Assembly (NCBI RefSeq): GCF_009617755.1
Contig: NZ_BGZH01000001.1
Span: forward strand, 1,984,001 to 2,048,000
Direction: 5' to 3'
From: Marinobacter salsuginis
GTDB lineage: Bacteria > Pseudomonadota > Gammaproteobacteria > Pseudomonadales > Oleiphilaceae
Length of the DNA: 64,000 nt
Made by a program: the position numbers and the translations under genes. The notes below the pieces were generated by a model. It ran no database searches and had not been told where the DNA came from. It was given only the letters and a program-made list of their open reading frames with translations. Below are positions 44,296-54,100 of the stretch, piece after piece (positions within the stretch are counted from its first letter, which is position 1; every line of letters begins with the position of its first letter).

Positions 44296-46050
44296 TCAGG
44301 CGGCATCGTCCCGGAATTGCAGTTTTGCCAGCCGCTGATACAAGGCATTGTGGCGAATCAGTTCGTCGTGGCTGCCTACCGCCAGCAGGCGTCCCTCGTC
44401 CAGTACCGCAATGCGGTCAGCATCACGCACGGTAGCCAGGCGATGGGCAATCACCAGGGTGGTTCGCCCTGAGGTAAGAGCCGGCATGGCCTGCTGGATC
44501 AGGTTTTCGCTTTCCGCATCCAGGGCACTGGTGGCTTCATCCAGAAGCAGGACTGGTGCATCCGCCAGCAGGGCCCTGGCAATGGCAAGGCGCTGCTTCT
44601 GGCCACCTGAAAGACCGAGGCCGGCATCTCCAAGCGGCGTTTCATAGCCTTTTGGCAGGCTCTGGACGAAATCATGGGCATGGGCGATCGTCGCGGCCCG
44701 CTCGACGTCCTGCTGGCTGGCATCGGGTCTCGCGTAGCGGATGTTATCGGCTACGGTGCCATGGAACAGGGCTGGATTCTGGGGCACCAGGGAAAAACAC
44801 CGTCGCAGGGCCTCAAGAGACAGACCCGCGGCGTCCATTCCGTCGATGAGCACTTTGCCTTCCGTCGGTTGATAGAAGTGCAGAAGCAGATCAAACAGGG
44901 TGGATTTACCAGCCCCGGACGGGCCCACCAGGGCCAGGGTCTCACCAGCCCTGACCGTTAGAGAGAAATCCGACAGCGCCGGCTTTTCAGTGCGTCCCGG
45001 ATAGCTGAAGCTCAAGTGGTCGATGCGGATTTCACCTTTCACCGGTTCCGGAAGGCCTCCGGTTGCTTCTGTGCGTTCAAACGCCGGCTCGGTCTGTAAT
45101 AACTCGAATAGCCGTGCTGCTGAACCGGCGGCCCTCTGCAGCTCGCCGATCACCTCACTGATGGCACCTGCGGCTACACCCACCAGCAGGCTGTAAAACA
45201 CGAAGGCGGCCAGCTCGCCAGGACTGATACGGCCATTAATTACATCCAGGCCCCCAATCCAGATAACGATGCCAACAGCACCCATGACCAGGGAAATGGC
45301 CAGTGTGGTCAGCCAGGCACGCTGACGGATGCGCTGACGGGCAATATCAAAAGCCCGTTCAGAAACTTCGGAGAAGTACCTGCGATCATGGGGTTGGTGA
45401 TTAAAGGCCTGAACCGTCTTGATCTGGGTAAGGCTCTCGCCCACATAGCTGCCGACATCAGCCACCCTATCCTGACTGAGCCGGGACAGCGCACGAACCC
45501 TCCGGCCAAAAAACAGGATGGGCGCGATGACCAGGGGGAAGCCCAACAGAATAATGCTGGCCAGCTTGGCGTTAGTAATGAAGAGCAGCAGCAAGCCACC
45601 GATCAACATCAGGGCGTTCCGGAGGGCAATGGACACCGTGGAGCCAATCACCGACTGGAGAACGGTGGTGTCAGCCGTAAACCGCGACTGGATCTCCAGG
45701 GCCCGATTCTGTTCGAAAAAGCCCGGGTGAAGATCAATCAGGTGGTTGAACACTTTCTTGCGAATATCCGCCACCACCCGTTCACCGATCCAGGACACAA
45801 GGTAGAACCGGGCGAATGACCCGAATGCCAGGCCAAGCACCAGTACGAAGAACAGCCCGATCGCCCTGGCCAGATTCTCCGGCGACTCGGTGGCTAATCC
45901 CTGATCCACCAGGATACGTAAACCCTGCCCTAACCCCAGCGTGATACCGGCCGTGAAAACCAGCGCCACCAAGGCACCGGCGACAGCTCGGCGATAGGGG
46001 CTGATAAAGTCGATGACCAGTTTCAGGGCTTTTTGGTGACGGGTGTTGAT
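44296..46050 (-). CDS. ABC exporter half-transporter (MsbA/LmrA-like), apparent ATC start
   Basis: The protein of about 584 residues has an N-terminal six-helix membrane domain and a C-terminal ATPase: P-loop GPSGAGKST, signature LSGGQKQRLAIARALL, Walker B LLLDEATSALDAESE, H-loop VIAHRL. The N-terminus PYRRAVAGALVALVFTAGITLGLGQGLRILVDQG is the expected first helix. However, no ATG, GTG or TTG exists in frame between the upstream stop (46089) and TTG 45972, which would delete half of that helix. AGGAGG at 46057-46062 points to ATC 46050 (MNTRHQKALK) as start. The substrate is unknown; lipid A, lipids or drugs are family possibilities. Confidence 0.85.
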   Translation of the reverse strand: MNTRHQKALKLVIDFISPYRRAVAGALVALVFTAGITLGLGQGLRILVDQGLATESPENLARAIGLFFVLVLGLAFGSFARFYLVSWIGERVVADIRKKVFNHLIDLHPGFFEQNRALEIQSRFTADTTVLQSVIGSTVSIALRNALMLIGGLLLLFITNAKLASIILLGFPLVIAPILFFGRRVRALSRLSQDRVADVGSYVGESLTQIKTVQAFNHQPHDRRYFSEVSERAFDIARQRIRQRAWLTTLAISLVMGAVGIVIWIGGLDVINGRISPGELAAFVFYSLLVGVAAGAISEVIGELQRAAGSAARLFELLQTEPAFERTEATGGLPEPVKGEIRIDHLSFSYPGRTEKPALSDFSLTVRAGETLALVGPSGAGKSTLFDLLLHFYQPTEGKVLIDGMDAAGLSLEALRRCFSLVPQNPALFHGTVADNIRYARPDASQQDVERAATIAHAHDFVQSLPKGYETPLGDAGLGLSGGQKQRLAIARALLADAPVLLLDEATSALDAESENLIQQAMPALTSGRTTLVIAHRLATVRDADRIAVLDEGRLLAVGSHDELIRHNALYQRLAKLQFRDDAA

Positions 46051-46136
46051 GATGTGCCTCCTGGATACGGGGTGCTGTAGACTCCGTCAACAATACGGTT
46101 TGTACACCATACAAGATCTATCATACAGCTACGCAA

Positions 46137-46250
46137 GAGCGTGCGGGTGGAGCAGCTTGCCAGGACCGTCGAAAGCCAGGGATGGCTTTCGCCGAGCGTA
46201 CAGGGACGTATTCACAGCGTGTCCTGGCAAGCTGCTCCACCTGCGCGCTC
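46137..46250. repeat. 114-nt cloverleaf-like inverted repeat between divergent ABC exporter genes
   Basis: Bases 46137-46166 pair with 46221-46250 over 30 bp (two G-U pairs). The core arms GTGGAGCAGCTTGCCAGGAC and its exact complement at 46221-46240 are perfect. Inside, GAAAGCCA-GGGA-TGGCTTTC (46171-46190) makes an 8-bp hairpin, and the remaining 30 nt could form a third weak arm. It lacks a T-run and encodes no protein of its own. The size and shape suggest a dispersed palindromic repeat or miniature mobile element, but copy number cannot be judged here. Confidence 0.85.
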
Positions 46251-46278
46251 GATTACTCTGAAGCGAAAGGAACATGAA

Positions 46279-48102
46279 TTGAGAGCCTACGCCGACAACG
46301 ACTACCCGGCAGATCATAAACCGGACTGGAAAATCATTTCAGGCCTCTGGCCCTTCCTGGCCGAATTCCGCGGTCGGGTGATCCTGTCCCTGGCTCTGCT
46401 GGTGCTGGCCAAACTGGCCACCGTTGCCACACCCATCGCCCTGAAATACATCGTCGACTACCTGGACCAGAACCGGGGCGCCGATATGCTCCTGTGGATT
46501 CCGGTGATCCTGGTGGTCGCCTACGGTTCACTGCGCTTTGGTGCAACCCTGTTCAACGAGCTTCGGGACGCGGTGTTTGCCAGGGTGGCTGAACGGGCCA
46601 TGCGCCGGGTGTCCCTGCGGGTGTTCGAACACCTGCACCAGCGGGAACTGGCCTTTCACCTGGACAGGAAGACCGGCGGCCTGGCCCGGGATATTGAGCG
46701 GGGCACGAATGGAATCAGCTTCCTGCTCCGTTTTACCCTGTTCAACATCGTGCCCACCCTGCTGGAGATCCTGCTGGTGGCCGGCATCCTGTTCGTCGTG
46801 TTTAACGTCAGCTATGTGCTGGCGATCCTGGTGGCTGTCGTGGTGTATGTGGTTTTCTCCATCAAGATCACCGAATGGCGGACCAAATTCGTGCGCGAAG
46901 CCAATGCCCGGGACAACCAGTCGAACTCGCGGGCCATAGACAGCCTGCTGAACTACGAGACGGTGAAATATTTCAACAACGAGCGCTATGAGGCGGAGGT
47001 TTATGACCGGGACCTGGACGACTGGGAACAGGCCCGATTGAAGAACCGGCTGTCACTGGCCGCACTGAACTCCGGCCAGGCGCTGATTATTGGTCTGGCC
47101 ATGATCGTCATCATGGCTATGGCGGTGCGGGAGGTGGCCAGCGGCGAGATCACCCTCGGGGATTTCACCATGATCAACGCCTATCTGCTGCAGCTGTTCA
47201 TACCCCTGAATGCCCTGGGTTTTGTCTACCGGGAAATCCGACAGGCCCTGGTGAACGTCGAGCGTCTGTTCAAGCTGCTGGGGGATAAGCCGGCCATTGA
47301 GGATGCCCCGGAAGCAACGAAACTGGCTGTGGATAAAGGCGAAGTGCAGTTCGATCATATCCACTTTGCCTACCGCCCGGACCGGCCGATCCTGCGCGAT
47401 GTGAGCTTTTCCATCCCGGCGGGACACACGGTGGCGGTGGTGGGGGCCAGTGGCGCCGGCAAGTCCACCCTCGCCCGCCTGCTGTTCCGATTTTATGAAG
47501 TTGATCAGGGCGCTATCCGTATCGATGGCCAGGATATCCGGACGGTAACTCAGGACAGCCTGCGGTCGGCGATTGGTGTGGTGCCCCAGGATACGGTGCT
47601 GTTCAACGATACCCTGTACCGGAACTTGGCCTATGGCCGGCCGGAAGCCACCGAGGAGGAGGTCTATCGGGCGGCCCGCATGGCTCACCTGGAAGACTTT
47701 ATCCACAGCCTGCCGGAGGGCTATGAAACCAAGGTGGGCGAGCGTGGCCTGAAGCTCTCCGGGGGTGAAAAACAGCGGGTGGCCATTGCCAGGGTGATTC
47801 TGAAGAACCCGCCGTTGCTGATTCTGGATGAGGCCACTTCCTCCCTGGATTCACTCTCGGAGCAGGCTATTCTTGGGGCGCTGAACGAAGTCAGCCAGCA
47901 GCGGACCACCCTGGTTATTGCCCATCGGCTGTCGACTATCCGGGATGCCAACACCATTCTGGTGATGGATGGCGGACGCATTGTTGAGAGCGGTAGTCAT
48001 GGCAAATTGCTGGCCGCCGGCGGACACTACGCCCAATTGTGGGCGCAGCAGCACAACCGTGATGAAACCGGACATGATGACCAGGAGCGCACCAACGATT
48101 AG
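46279..48102 (+). CDS. ABC transporter of the Atm1/HMT1 type (ABCB6/7-like half-transporter)
   Basis: The 607-residue protein fuses a membrane domain and an ATPase. Family marks are TPIALKYIVDYLDQNRG, HLDRKTGGLARDIERGTNGISFLLRF, SLLNYETVKYFNNERYEAEVYD, P-loop GASGAGKST, signature LSGGEKQRVAIARVIL and LILDEATSSLDSLSE. Atm1-like bacterial proteins export glutathione- or metal-linked compounds. TTG at 46279 with AAAGGAA 7 nt upstream is preferred; the frame stays open upstream to 46141 but there runs through the cloverleaf repeat, giving 46 codons with no family similarity. Its stop overlaps the convergent recD stop by 4 nt. Confidence 0.88.
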   Translation: MRAYADNDYPADHKPDWKIISGLWPFLAEFRGRVILSLALLVLAKLATVATPIALKYIVDYLDQNRGADMLLWIPVILVVAYGSLRFGATLFNELRDAVFARVAERAMRRVSLRVFEHLHQRELAFHLDRKTGGLARDIERGTNGISFLLRFTLFNIVPTLLEILLVAGILFVVFNVSYVLAILVAVVVYVVFSIKITEWRTKFVREANARDNQSNSRAIDSLLNYETVKYFNNERYEAEVYDRDLDDWEQARLKNRLSLAALNSGQALIIGLAMIVIMAMAVREVASGEITLGDFTMINAYLLQLFIPLNALGFVYREIRQALVNVERLFKLLGDKPAIEDAPEATKLAVDKGEVQFDHIHFAYRPDRPILRDVSFSIPAGHTVAVVGASGAGKSTLARLLFRFYEVDQGAIRIDGQDIRTVTQDSLRSAIGVVPQDTVLFNDTLYRNLAYGRPEATEEEVYRAARMAHLEDFIHSLPEGYETKVGERGLKLSGGEKQRVAIARVILKNPPLLILDEATSSLDSLSEQAILGALNEVSQQRTTLVIAHRLSTIRDANTILVMDGGRIVESGSHGKLLAAGGHYAQLWAQQHNRDETGHDDQERTND

Positions 48103-50366
48103 TCGGCCATGAGTCTTTCGGCCAACCCGGAGGCGCGGACTACTTGCTGACCGACGGCCTCCCGGAGAACGTTCGGGTTGCCAGTAATCAGGCTGAACCA
48201 GTTCCGGGCCCGGGTGATGCCGGTGTAGACAAGTTCCTTTGTCAACACAGGGCTGAGCCGGTCTGGCAGCACCAGACAGGTGTGATCGAACTCCGAGCCC
48301 TGGGATTTGTGCACCGTCATGGCGTACACGGTTTCCAGCTGCTGCAGCCGACTGGGCGAGATCCACCGAATACCGCCGGGTGTGTCGCTGCTGGGGAAGG
48401 CCACCCTCAGCGTGTATCGGGGCTCCCCGGTTGCCGTCCGGTCCCACGGCACGCTGACGGTAATGCCGATATCACCGTTCATCAGGCCCAGGTTGTAATC
48501 GTTGCCGGTGATCAACACTGGCCGGCCCGGGTACCAGCCCTCGGCGCGCGGAATCAGCTTTTCAGCCAGCAACTGCTTGGCGATCCGGTCGTTCAGCCCT
48601 TCCACGCCCCAGGGCCCCTTGCGCAGGGCACAGAGCACCTGGAAGTCACTGAAAGCTTCAAGCAGCTGCACTGCCATCGCATCCCAGTCGCCCCGGGAGC
48701 TGTTTTCATCCAGGTCATGATACTGTAGCTGCTCCAGATAATGACGGTAGCCGACCGGTGGCGGCAACGGCTGATCGTTCACCTGTCGACCCTGTCCGGC
48801 GTTGCGGAAGGCCTCCGGCGAGCCGGTGATGGCGTGCCTGCACACCAGCTCCAGGGTGTCTTCCGGATCCGGTTTTCCGGATGGGCTGCTGAGCAGGATG
48901 ACATCGTCGAACGCCGCCTCCCGGATCCGGCGCACCATGGCGCGATCCAGCGCATTGGTATTCACGGCTTCGGCAAAGGCACGGATACCGCTGTCTTCCC
49001 GGAACCGGTAGCTCTTGCGCAGCATCGCCACGGCCTGATCCAGGGGATGGCCCGATTCGTCCACCAGTGACTCAGGTAGCCGGCTACCGGTCATGGTGGC
49101 CAGCCACTGCGCTGTTTGCGGTGTGTAGTGAGCCTGGAAGGCCCGCTGGCACAGCTCACCGAGTACTGCGCCGGCATCTACCGAGGCCAGCTGGTCCTTG
49201 TCGCCCAGCAGGATGAGCTGGGCGTTGGCGGGCAGGGCATCGAACACCGATGCCATCAGGTCGACGTCCACCATAGAGGCTTCGTCGATCACCAGAATAT
49301 CTACCAGCAACGGGTTATCACGGTTGTGGCGGAATCTGCGGGTATCGGGCCGGCTGCCCAACAACCGGTGCAGGGTGGTGACCCTGGTGGGAATATCCGC
49401 CAGCTCCACGTTGCCGGGTAAGTCGGCCAGCGGCAAGCGGCTGACTGCACCGCCGATGGATTCGTTCAGTCGGGCGGCAGCCTTGCCGGTCGGGGCCGCC
49501 AGCCGGATCCGGTATTTCCGGCCCGCCCTGTCCGGGGATTCACCGGCAACCGCCTGCAAAGCAGCCAGCAGGTTAACCACCGTGGTGGTCTTTCCGGTGC
49601 CGGGTCCGCCGGTGATGACCGCGAAACGGTTTCGGGCTGCCAGGGCGCAGGCCAGTTTCTGGTAGTCCACCGCTTCTGACGACTGAAACAGCTGGTCGAG
49701 GGCGCGGGACAGGGTACGGGCAGGCCCGGATTCCGGATCCGCCAGGGGCGACGGCAGAGCCAGCCGTTGCCGAATTCCCTCGGCAATGCATTGCTCGTAG
49801 CGCCAGAATCGCCGCAGATAGAGCCGGGTATCGTTCAACACCAGGGGAGTGGTGTGTGAGCCATCACTTACGGCGCAGGATGCTCCCAGCAATGCCAGAC
49901 ATTCCGACAGCGTCACGAGTGCGAGCAGCTCCGCCGGTTCCGGCTGGTGCCTTTCGCTGGTGTCGGTATCCTTGGGTGGCTGGTAACTCGACTCTTCGGG
50001 CGGTAGTGACAGGGTCTGGACAGCATCGGCCAGGAGATTGCCAAGATCAATGCACACATGGCCGCGCCCCACCTGGTGGGAGGTCAGTGCAGCCAACAGC
50101 AGAACCAGTGGGTCCGGCTCTTCGCCCTGCTCTTCTGACAGCACCCGGATCAGCCGGGCAAAACCAACATCCAGTGGGCGGATCCATTCGGCCTGCTGCC
50201 AGTGCTGTAGAAGCGCCTCGGTGCTATCCAGGCTGTTGAGCAGGCCCCTGATCTCGATCATGTTATCCCCGCCTTTCGCCATGGTTGGCGATTCCGGGGT
50301 GGTATCGTCGGCGAACAGATCAATCTGGTGGTCGGAGTTTTTGATGTGAGAACGGGAACGGCTCAT
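48099..50366 (-). CDS. recD: Exodeoxyribonuclease V alpha subunit (RecD helicase)
   Basis: The 755-residue 5'-3' helicase is the fast motor of RecBCD. It has the P-loop GGPGTGKTTTVVNLLAAL, Walker B LVIDEASMVDVDLM, and late motifs AMTVHKSQGSEFDHTCLVLP and ELVYTGITRARNWFSL. Its N-terminal region carries about 35 extra polar residues (MSRSRSHIKNSDHQIDLF...) before the RecB-contact domain, so a later start is possible. It begins 4 nt inside recB (ATGA overlap) and is the last gene of recC-recB-recD. Confidence 0.95.
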   Translation of the reverse strand: MSRSRSHIKNSDHQIDLFADDTTPESPTMAKGGDNMIEIRGLLNSLDSTEALLQHWQQAEWIRPLDVGFARLIRVLSEEQGEEPDPLVLLLAALTSHQVGRGHVCIDLGNLLADAVQTLSLPPEESSYQPPKDTDTSERHQPEPAELLALVTLSECLALLGASCAVSDGSHTTPLVLNDTRLYLRRFWRYEQCIAEGIRQRLALPSPLADPESGPARTLSRALDQLFQSSEAVDYQKLACALAARNRFAVITGGPGTGKTTTVVNLLAALQAVAGESPDRAGRKYRIRLAAPTGKAAARLNESIGGAVSRLPLADLPGNVELADIPTRVTTLHRLLGSRPDTRRFRHNRDNPLLVDILVIDEASMVDVDLMASVFDALPANAQLILLGDKDQLASVDAGAVLGELCQRAFQAHYTPQTAQWLATMTGSRLPESLVDESGHPLDQAVAMLRKSYRFREDSGIRAFAEAVNTNALDRAMVRRIREAAFDDVILLSSPSGKPDPEDTLELVCRHAITGSPEAFRNAGQGRQVNDQPLPPPVGYRHYLEQLQYHDLDENSSRGDWDAMAVQLLEAFSDFQVLCALRKGPWGVEGLNDRIAKQLLAEKLIPRAEGWYPGRPVLITGNDYNLGLMNGDIGITVSVPWDRTATGEPRYTLRVAFPSSDTPGGIRWISPSRLQQLETVYAMTVHKSQGSEFDHTCLVLPDRLSPVLTKELVYTGITRARNWFSLITGNPNVLREAVGQQVVRASGLAERLMAD

Positions 50367-53300
50367 GCGGCCACCTCCCCGGATACGGACTCGCCATCGA
50401 ACAGGGCATCGAGTTGTTCAATCAGGGTTCTGGGTGGTTTGTCAGAGAATGCACCACCACCCGGGGATTCAACGCCCCGCAGGAACAGATACACCGCGCC
50501 GCCAATGTGCCGGTCGTAGTCGTAATCCGGCAAACGGGCTTTCAGCAGCCGGTGCAGGGCAAGCAGGTAGAGCACGTACTGCAGGTCGTAGCGTTTATCC
50601 AGAATGGCGTCGCCCATGGCCTGGTCGGTGTAGGCACTGTCGTCCTCCCCCAGGGTATTGGATTTGTAGTCCAGCACGTAATACCGTCCCTCGTGTTCGA
50701 ACACCAGATCGATGAAGCCCTTGAGCATGCCGTTGAAGCGGGTCTCCTCGACCCGGGGCCGGTCTGCGCCGTTCAGGGTGTGTGCGGTCACCAACTGGTC
50801 GAGCTTCCGCACGCTGACGTTGCGGCTTTCAAACCAGAACTCCAGCTCCGGGCGCAGGGTGGCCAGGTCCGCCAGGCAGACGGTTTCTGTGCCGGCCCGG
50901 TCGAGGCTCAAGGGCTTGCTGATCAAAGCCAGCAACCAGCGCTGCAGCGGTTCCACCCAGTCACTCCAGCCGCGGGTGCCGCAGCGACGGGTCAGTTGCT
51001 CGTGAAGCAGGGACGGGTTGTCCACAACCCGCTGAAACCCCTGCTGCGTGCACCACTCCAGCAGTTCGTGCAGGAAGGTGCCGGGGCCAGCGCCTTTTGG
51101 GAAATGGTGTTGGTTGCGGTGAACGGCCAGCTGAGCCGTCTCGTTGCTCTCTTCCTGGCTGCCTTCCTGACTGCTCTCTTCCAGCAGGTTCTGGGTCTCG
51201 GCGTCTTCCACCTCACCGGTAAAGGCGATGCCGGTGCCGGTCATGCCGGTGTATTCGATGGAGGAGTAACTGGCGATCCACCAGTCCTCTCTAGCCTCCC
51301 TTTTGGAGACGAGTGCCGGGCCGAGGGCTTCTGGGGCCTGCTCTTGATACTGTGTTTCGTCCGGATCCGGTAATGGAGTAATCCCGATCTCTGCTCTGCC
51401 CTGCGCCAGTTCCTCCAGGCAGTCGCTGACGCGGCTTTGGCCCCCGCCGGCAATCAGGTAGCCCAGACCGCTTTGCTGCCAGTTATCCAGGGCCGCCGTG
51501 CCCACCCAGGTGGCAAAGCGGGCCCGCGTGAGGGCCACGTAGAGTTTTCGGATATCCTCGCCCAAACGCTCCTGGTCGGCCCGGGCCACATCCTCAGGTT
51601 CTGGATCGAACACCGTGATCAGCCTGCCCCCGTCATCGTGATAGCGAACGAAGGCCTGTTTTTCACTCTGGGCACGAAACGCCGTGCCGAAGGGCAGGAA
51701 CACCAGGGGGTATTCCAGACCCTTGGACTTGTGTACGGTGATGACCTTCACCAGGCCGGCATCACTTTCCAGCCGCAGGGTGCGGTGCTCGTCTTCTTCG
51801 TCGGCCGCCCGCAGTATCTGCGTGTAGTGATGCACCAGGGCATGTTCGCCGTCCAGTTGCAGGCTGTCCTGCTGCAACAACTCGGCAATGTGCAGAATAT
51901 CCGTCAGCCGCCGTTCGCCGTCCGGGCGTTGCAATAACCGGCCCGGCACCTCGAAATCCATCAGGAAACTGCGCAGCATCGGCAGCACACCCTGCTTCTG
52001 CCACTGTTGCTGATAGCCGATAAAGCGCTCGATTTCCCGCTCCAGCACCAGCTCGTCGGTAAGCAGCTGATTCAGTGCATGCCAGGACTGACCCAGGGTG
52101 GGTGTGGCCAGGGCCGCGCGGATATGGGCCAGCTGCCGGGGCTCGGCAAAGGCCCGCAGCCAGCACAGTATTTCTTTGGATTCCCGGGACGTCAGCACCG
52201 AATCCCGGTCTGACAGGTAGACGCTCTTGATGCGCCGGCGACCCAGGGCGTCCCGCACCGCGCTGGCCTCGTTGCGATTGTTGACCAGTATGGCGATGTC
52301 TTTCGGGGCAACCGGGTCCAGATCTTCCGGATTCTCAGGCAAGGCGAAACCAGCCTGCCCGGCCTGGCCCAGGGTCAGCAAGCGGGCGATCTCGCTGGCG
52401 CAGGTTTCTGACACATCGGCCGTGGCAGTGCCCTTGGCCATACCTTTCGGGTTGCCGTCCTTGTCCTCTTCGCCGGATTCGTGGGTCCAGAACACCAGGC
52501 TGGGCTGCTCCTCCCCGTTGATCGCCCAGACCCGTTTGGTGCCGTTGGCGTCGACACCCTGGAACGGCAGCGGTGAGTTATCGCCTTTGCCGAACAGGAA
52601 GGCCCCATCCCGGCTGTGCTGGTCGCTGTGTTCGTAGACCCGGTTGACCGCCGCCACCATGGTTTTGGCGGAGCGGAAGTTTTTACCCAGTGTGTAGGTG
52701 CGTTCTTTCACGCCCTGCCTTGCCTGCAGGTAGGTGTAGATGTCCGCGCCCCGGAACCCGTAGATAGCCTGCTTGGGATCGCCGATCATCAGCAGGCAGG
52801 TGTCGGGGTCGCCGCCCGCCACATTGTAGATGCGGTCGAAAATGCGGTACTGCACCGGGTCGGTGTCCTGGAATTCGTCGATCAGGGCCACCGGAAACTG
52901 GCGCCGGATAGTGGCTGCCAACTGATCGCCACGGGGGCCGTGCAGGGCTTCGTCCAGCCGGGTAAGCAGATCGTCAAAGCCCATTTCCGAGCGTTTCTGC
53001 TTTTCCGATTCCAGCCGTTCCGCTATCCAGTGGCTGGCGTGGCGCAGAATGTCGGATTTGGCGCTGGGCTGGTTCTGGCTGAAATCCAGCAGCGCTTCGA
53101 TGGCGTCGAAGGCAGGATGATGGGGGGCGGATCCATCTCCCTTGAGAATATTGTCCAGACCCTCGGGCGTCTGATTCTTGAAGCCTGCGGCACTATCGAT
53201 CTTTTCGGGCAACAGGTCGTCTGATTCTGCCCAGGCAAACAAAAAGTCCCAGACCTTGATCATGGCGTTCTTGCTCCCGCCATGGAGTCGTTTGGCCTTG

Positions 53301-54100
53301 TTCAGATCGTTCAGCAGCTGGGTCACTTCCTCGCGCCACTGGCTCCAGGGATGAGCCTTGAGGGCCTGTGACTGTTCCAGGCGCCGCCTGACCACCTGAT
53401 CGATGGCCTGGTGAACGCTGTCGGGCGGTGTGCCCAGGCTCTGGGGATCGTCAATCAGGTTGCGAACGCCCTGGCGCAGATCCCCGGGTGTTTTCCAGTG
53501 ACTCAGTGCCTCGTCCATCAGCATCGGGGGCAGAGGATAGACAAAGGTGCGCCAGTAATCCCGGGCGACCTCGTCCAGCAGCTCGCTCTGGTCGGTTTCC
53601 AGAGTAAGTTTGAACAGGCTGCCGCTGTCGAACGCGTGCTCGCTGAGCATGCGGTTACAAAAACTGTGGATAGTAGATACCGCCGCCTCGTCCATCCACT
53701 CTGCGGCCAGCAGCAGCTTTTTGCGGCATTCCGGCCAACTGGCCGGATCCGGATAACTCTCATTCCTTAGCTGGTAGATCAGTGCCGTTTCTGCAGGCGG
53801 ATCAGACTCGTCGGCCGCCTCCGAAAACACCTCCGCGGCCTGGGTCAGCCGGGTGCGGATACGGTCTCGCAGTTCCTTGGTGGCGGCCTCGGTGAAGGTC
53901 ACCACCAGCAGGTTGGGCGGCAGCAGATTCTGCAGCGGGCTGTCCGGGGACTGGCCGTGGCCAAGCACCAGGCGCACGTAAAGAATGGCTATGGTGAAGG
54001 TTTTGCCGGTGCCGGCACTGGCCTCGATCAGGGCGCTGCCGTTCAGGGCGAGGGCCAGGGGATCCAGATTCGGGTTCCGGTTGTTTTTCTGTTCCGTCAT
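50363..54100 (-). CDS. recB: Exodeoxyribonuclease V beta subunit (RecB helicase-nuclease)
   Basis: The 1245-residue UvrD-type 3'-5' helicase has a C-terminal nuclease. Walker A is IEASAGTGKT at residues 27-34, VALIDEFQDTDPVQYRIFDRIY is Walker B, and VITVHKSKGLEYPLVFLPFG is motif V-like. The nuclease residues sit in GFIDLVFEHEGRYYVLDYKSN near the end. It resects double-strand ends and loads RecA at Chi. ATG at 54100 overlaps the recC stop (ATGA); an earlier in-frame ATG would overlap recC by about 55 nt and add 17 residues absent from the family. Confidence 0.96.
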   Translation of the reverse strand: MTEQKNNRNPNLDPLALALNGSALIEASAGTGKTFTIAILYVRLVLGHGQSPDSPLQNLLPPNLLVVTFTEAATKELRDRIRTRLTQAAEVFSEAADESDPPAETALIYQLRNESYPDPASWPECRKKLLLAAEWMDEAAVSTIHSFCNRMLSEHAFDSGSLFKLTLETDQSELLDEVARDYWRTFVYPLPPMLMDEALSHWKTPGDLRQGVRNLIDDPQSLGTPPDSVHQAIDQVVRRRLEQSQALKAHPWSQWREEVTQLLNDLNKAKRLHGGSKNAMIKVWDFLFAWAESDDLLPEKIDSAAGFKNQTPEGLDNILKGDGSAPHHPAFDAIEALLDFSQNQPSAKSDILRHASHWIAERLESEKQKRSEMGFDDLLTRLDEALHGPRGDQLAATIRRQFPVALIDEFQDTDPVQYRIFDRIYNVAGGDPDTCLLMIGDPKQAIYGFRGADIYTYLQARQGVKERTYTLGKNFRSAKTMVAAVNRVYEHSDQHSRDGAFLFGKGDNSPLPFQGVDANGTKRVWAINGEEQPSLVFWTHESGEEDKDGNPKGMAKGTATADVSETCASEIARLLTLGQAGQAGFALPENPEDLDPVAPKDIAILVNNRNEASAVRDALGRRRIKSVYLSDRDSVLTSRESKEILCWLRAFAEPRQLAHIRAALATPTLGQSWHALNQLLTDELVLEREIERFIGYQQQWQKQGVLPMLRSFLMDFEVPGRLLQRPDGERRLTDILHIAELLQQDSLQLDGEHALVHHYTQILRAADEEDEHRTLRLESDAGLVKVITVHKSKGLEYPLVFLPFGTAFRAQSEKQAFVRYHDDGGRLITVFDPEPEDVARADQERLGEDIRKLYVALTRARFATWVGTAALDNWQQSGLGYLIAGGGQSRVSDCLEELAQGRAEIGITPLPDPDETQYQEQAPEALGPALVSKREAREDWWIASYSSIEYTGMTGTGIAFTGEVEDAETQNLLEESSQEGSQEESNETAQLAVHRNQHHFPKGAGPGTFLHELLEWCTQQGFQRVVDNPSLLHEQLTRRCGTRGWSDWVEPLQRWLLALISKPLSLDRAGTETVCLADLATLRPELEFWFESRNVSVRKLDQLVTAHTLNGADRPRVEETRFNGMLKGFIDLVFEHEGRYYVLDYKSNTLGEDDSAYTDQAMGDAILDKRYDLQYVLYLLALHRLLKARLPDYDYDRHIGGAVYLFLRGVESPGGGAFSDKPPRTLIEQLDALFDGESVSGEVAA

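Noticed and set aside
46141..46278. 46-codon 5' extension of the Atm1-like exporter
   Set aside because: It translates the cloverleaf repeat. The TTG at 46279 has a proper ribosome-binding site and starts the family-like sequence.
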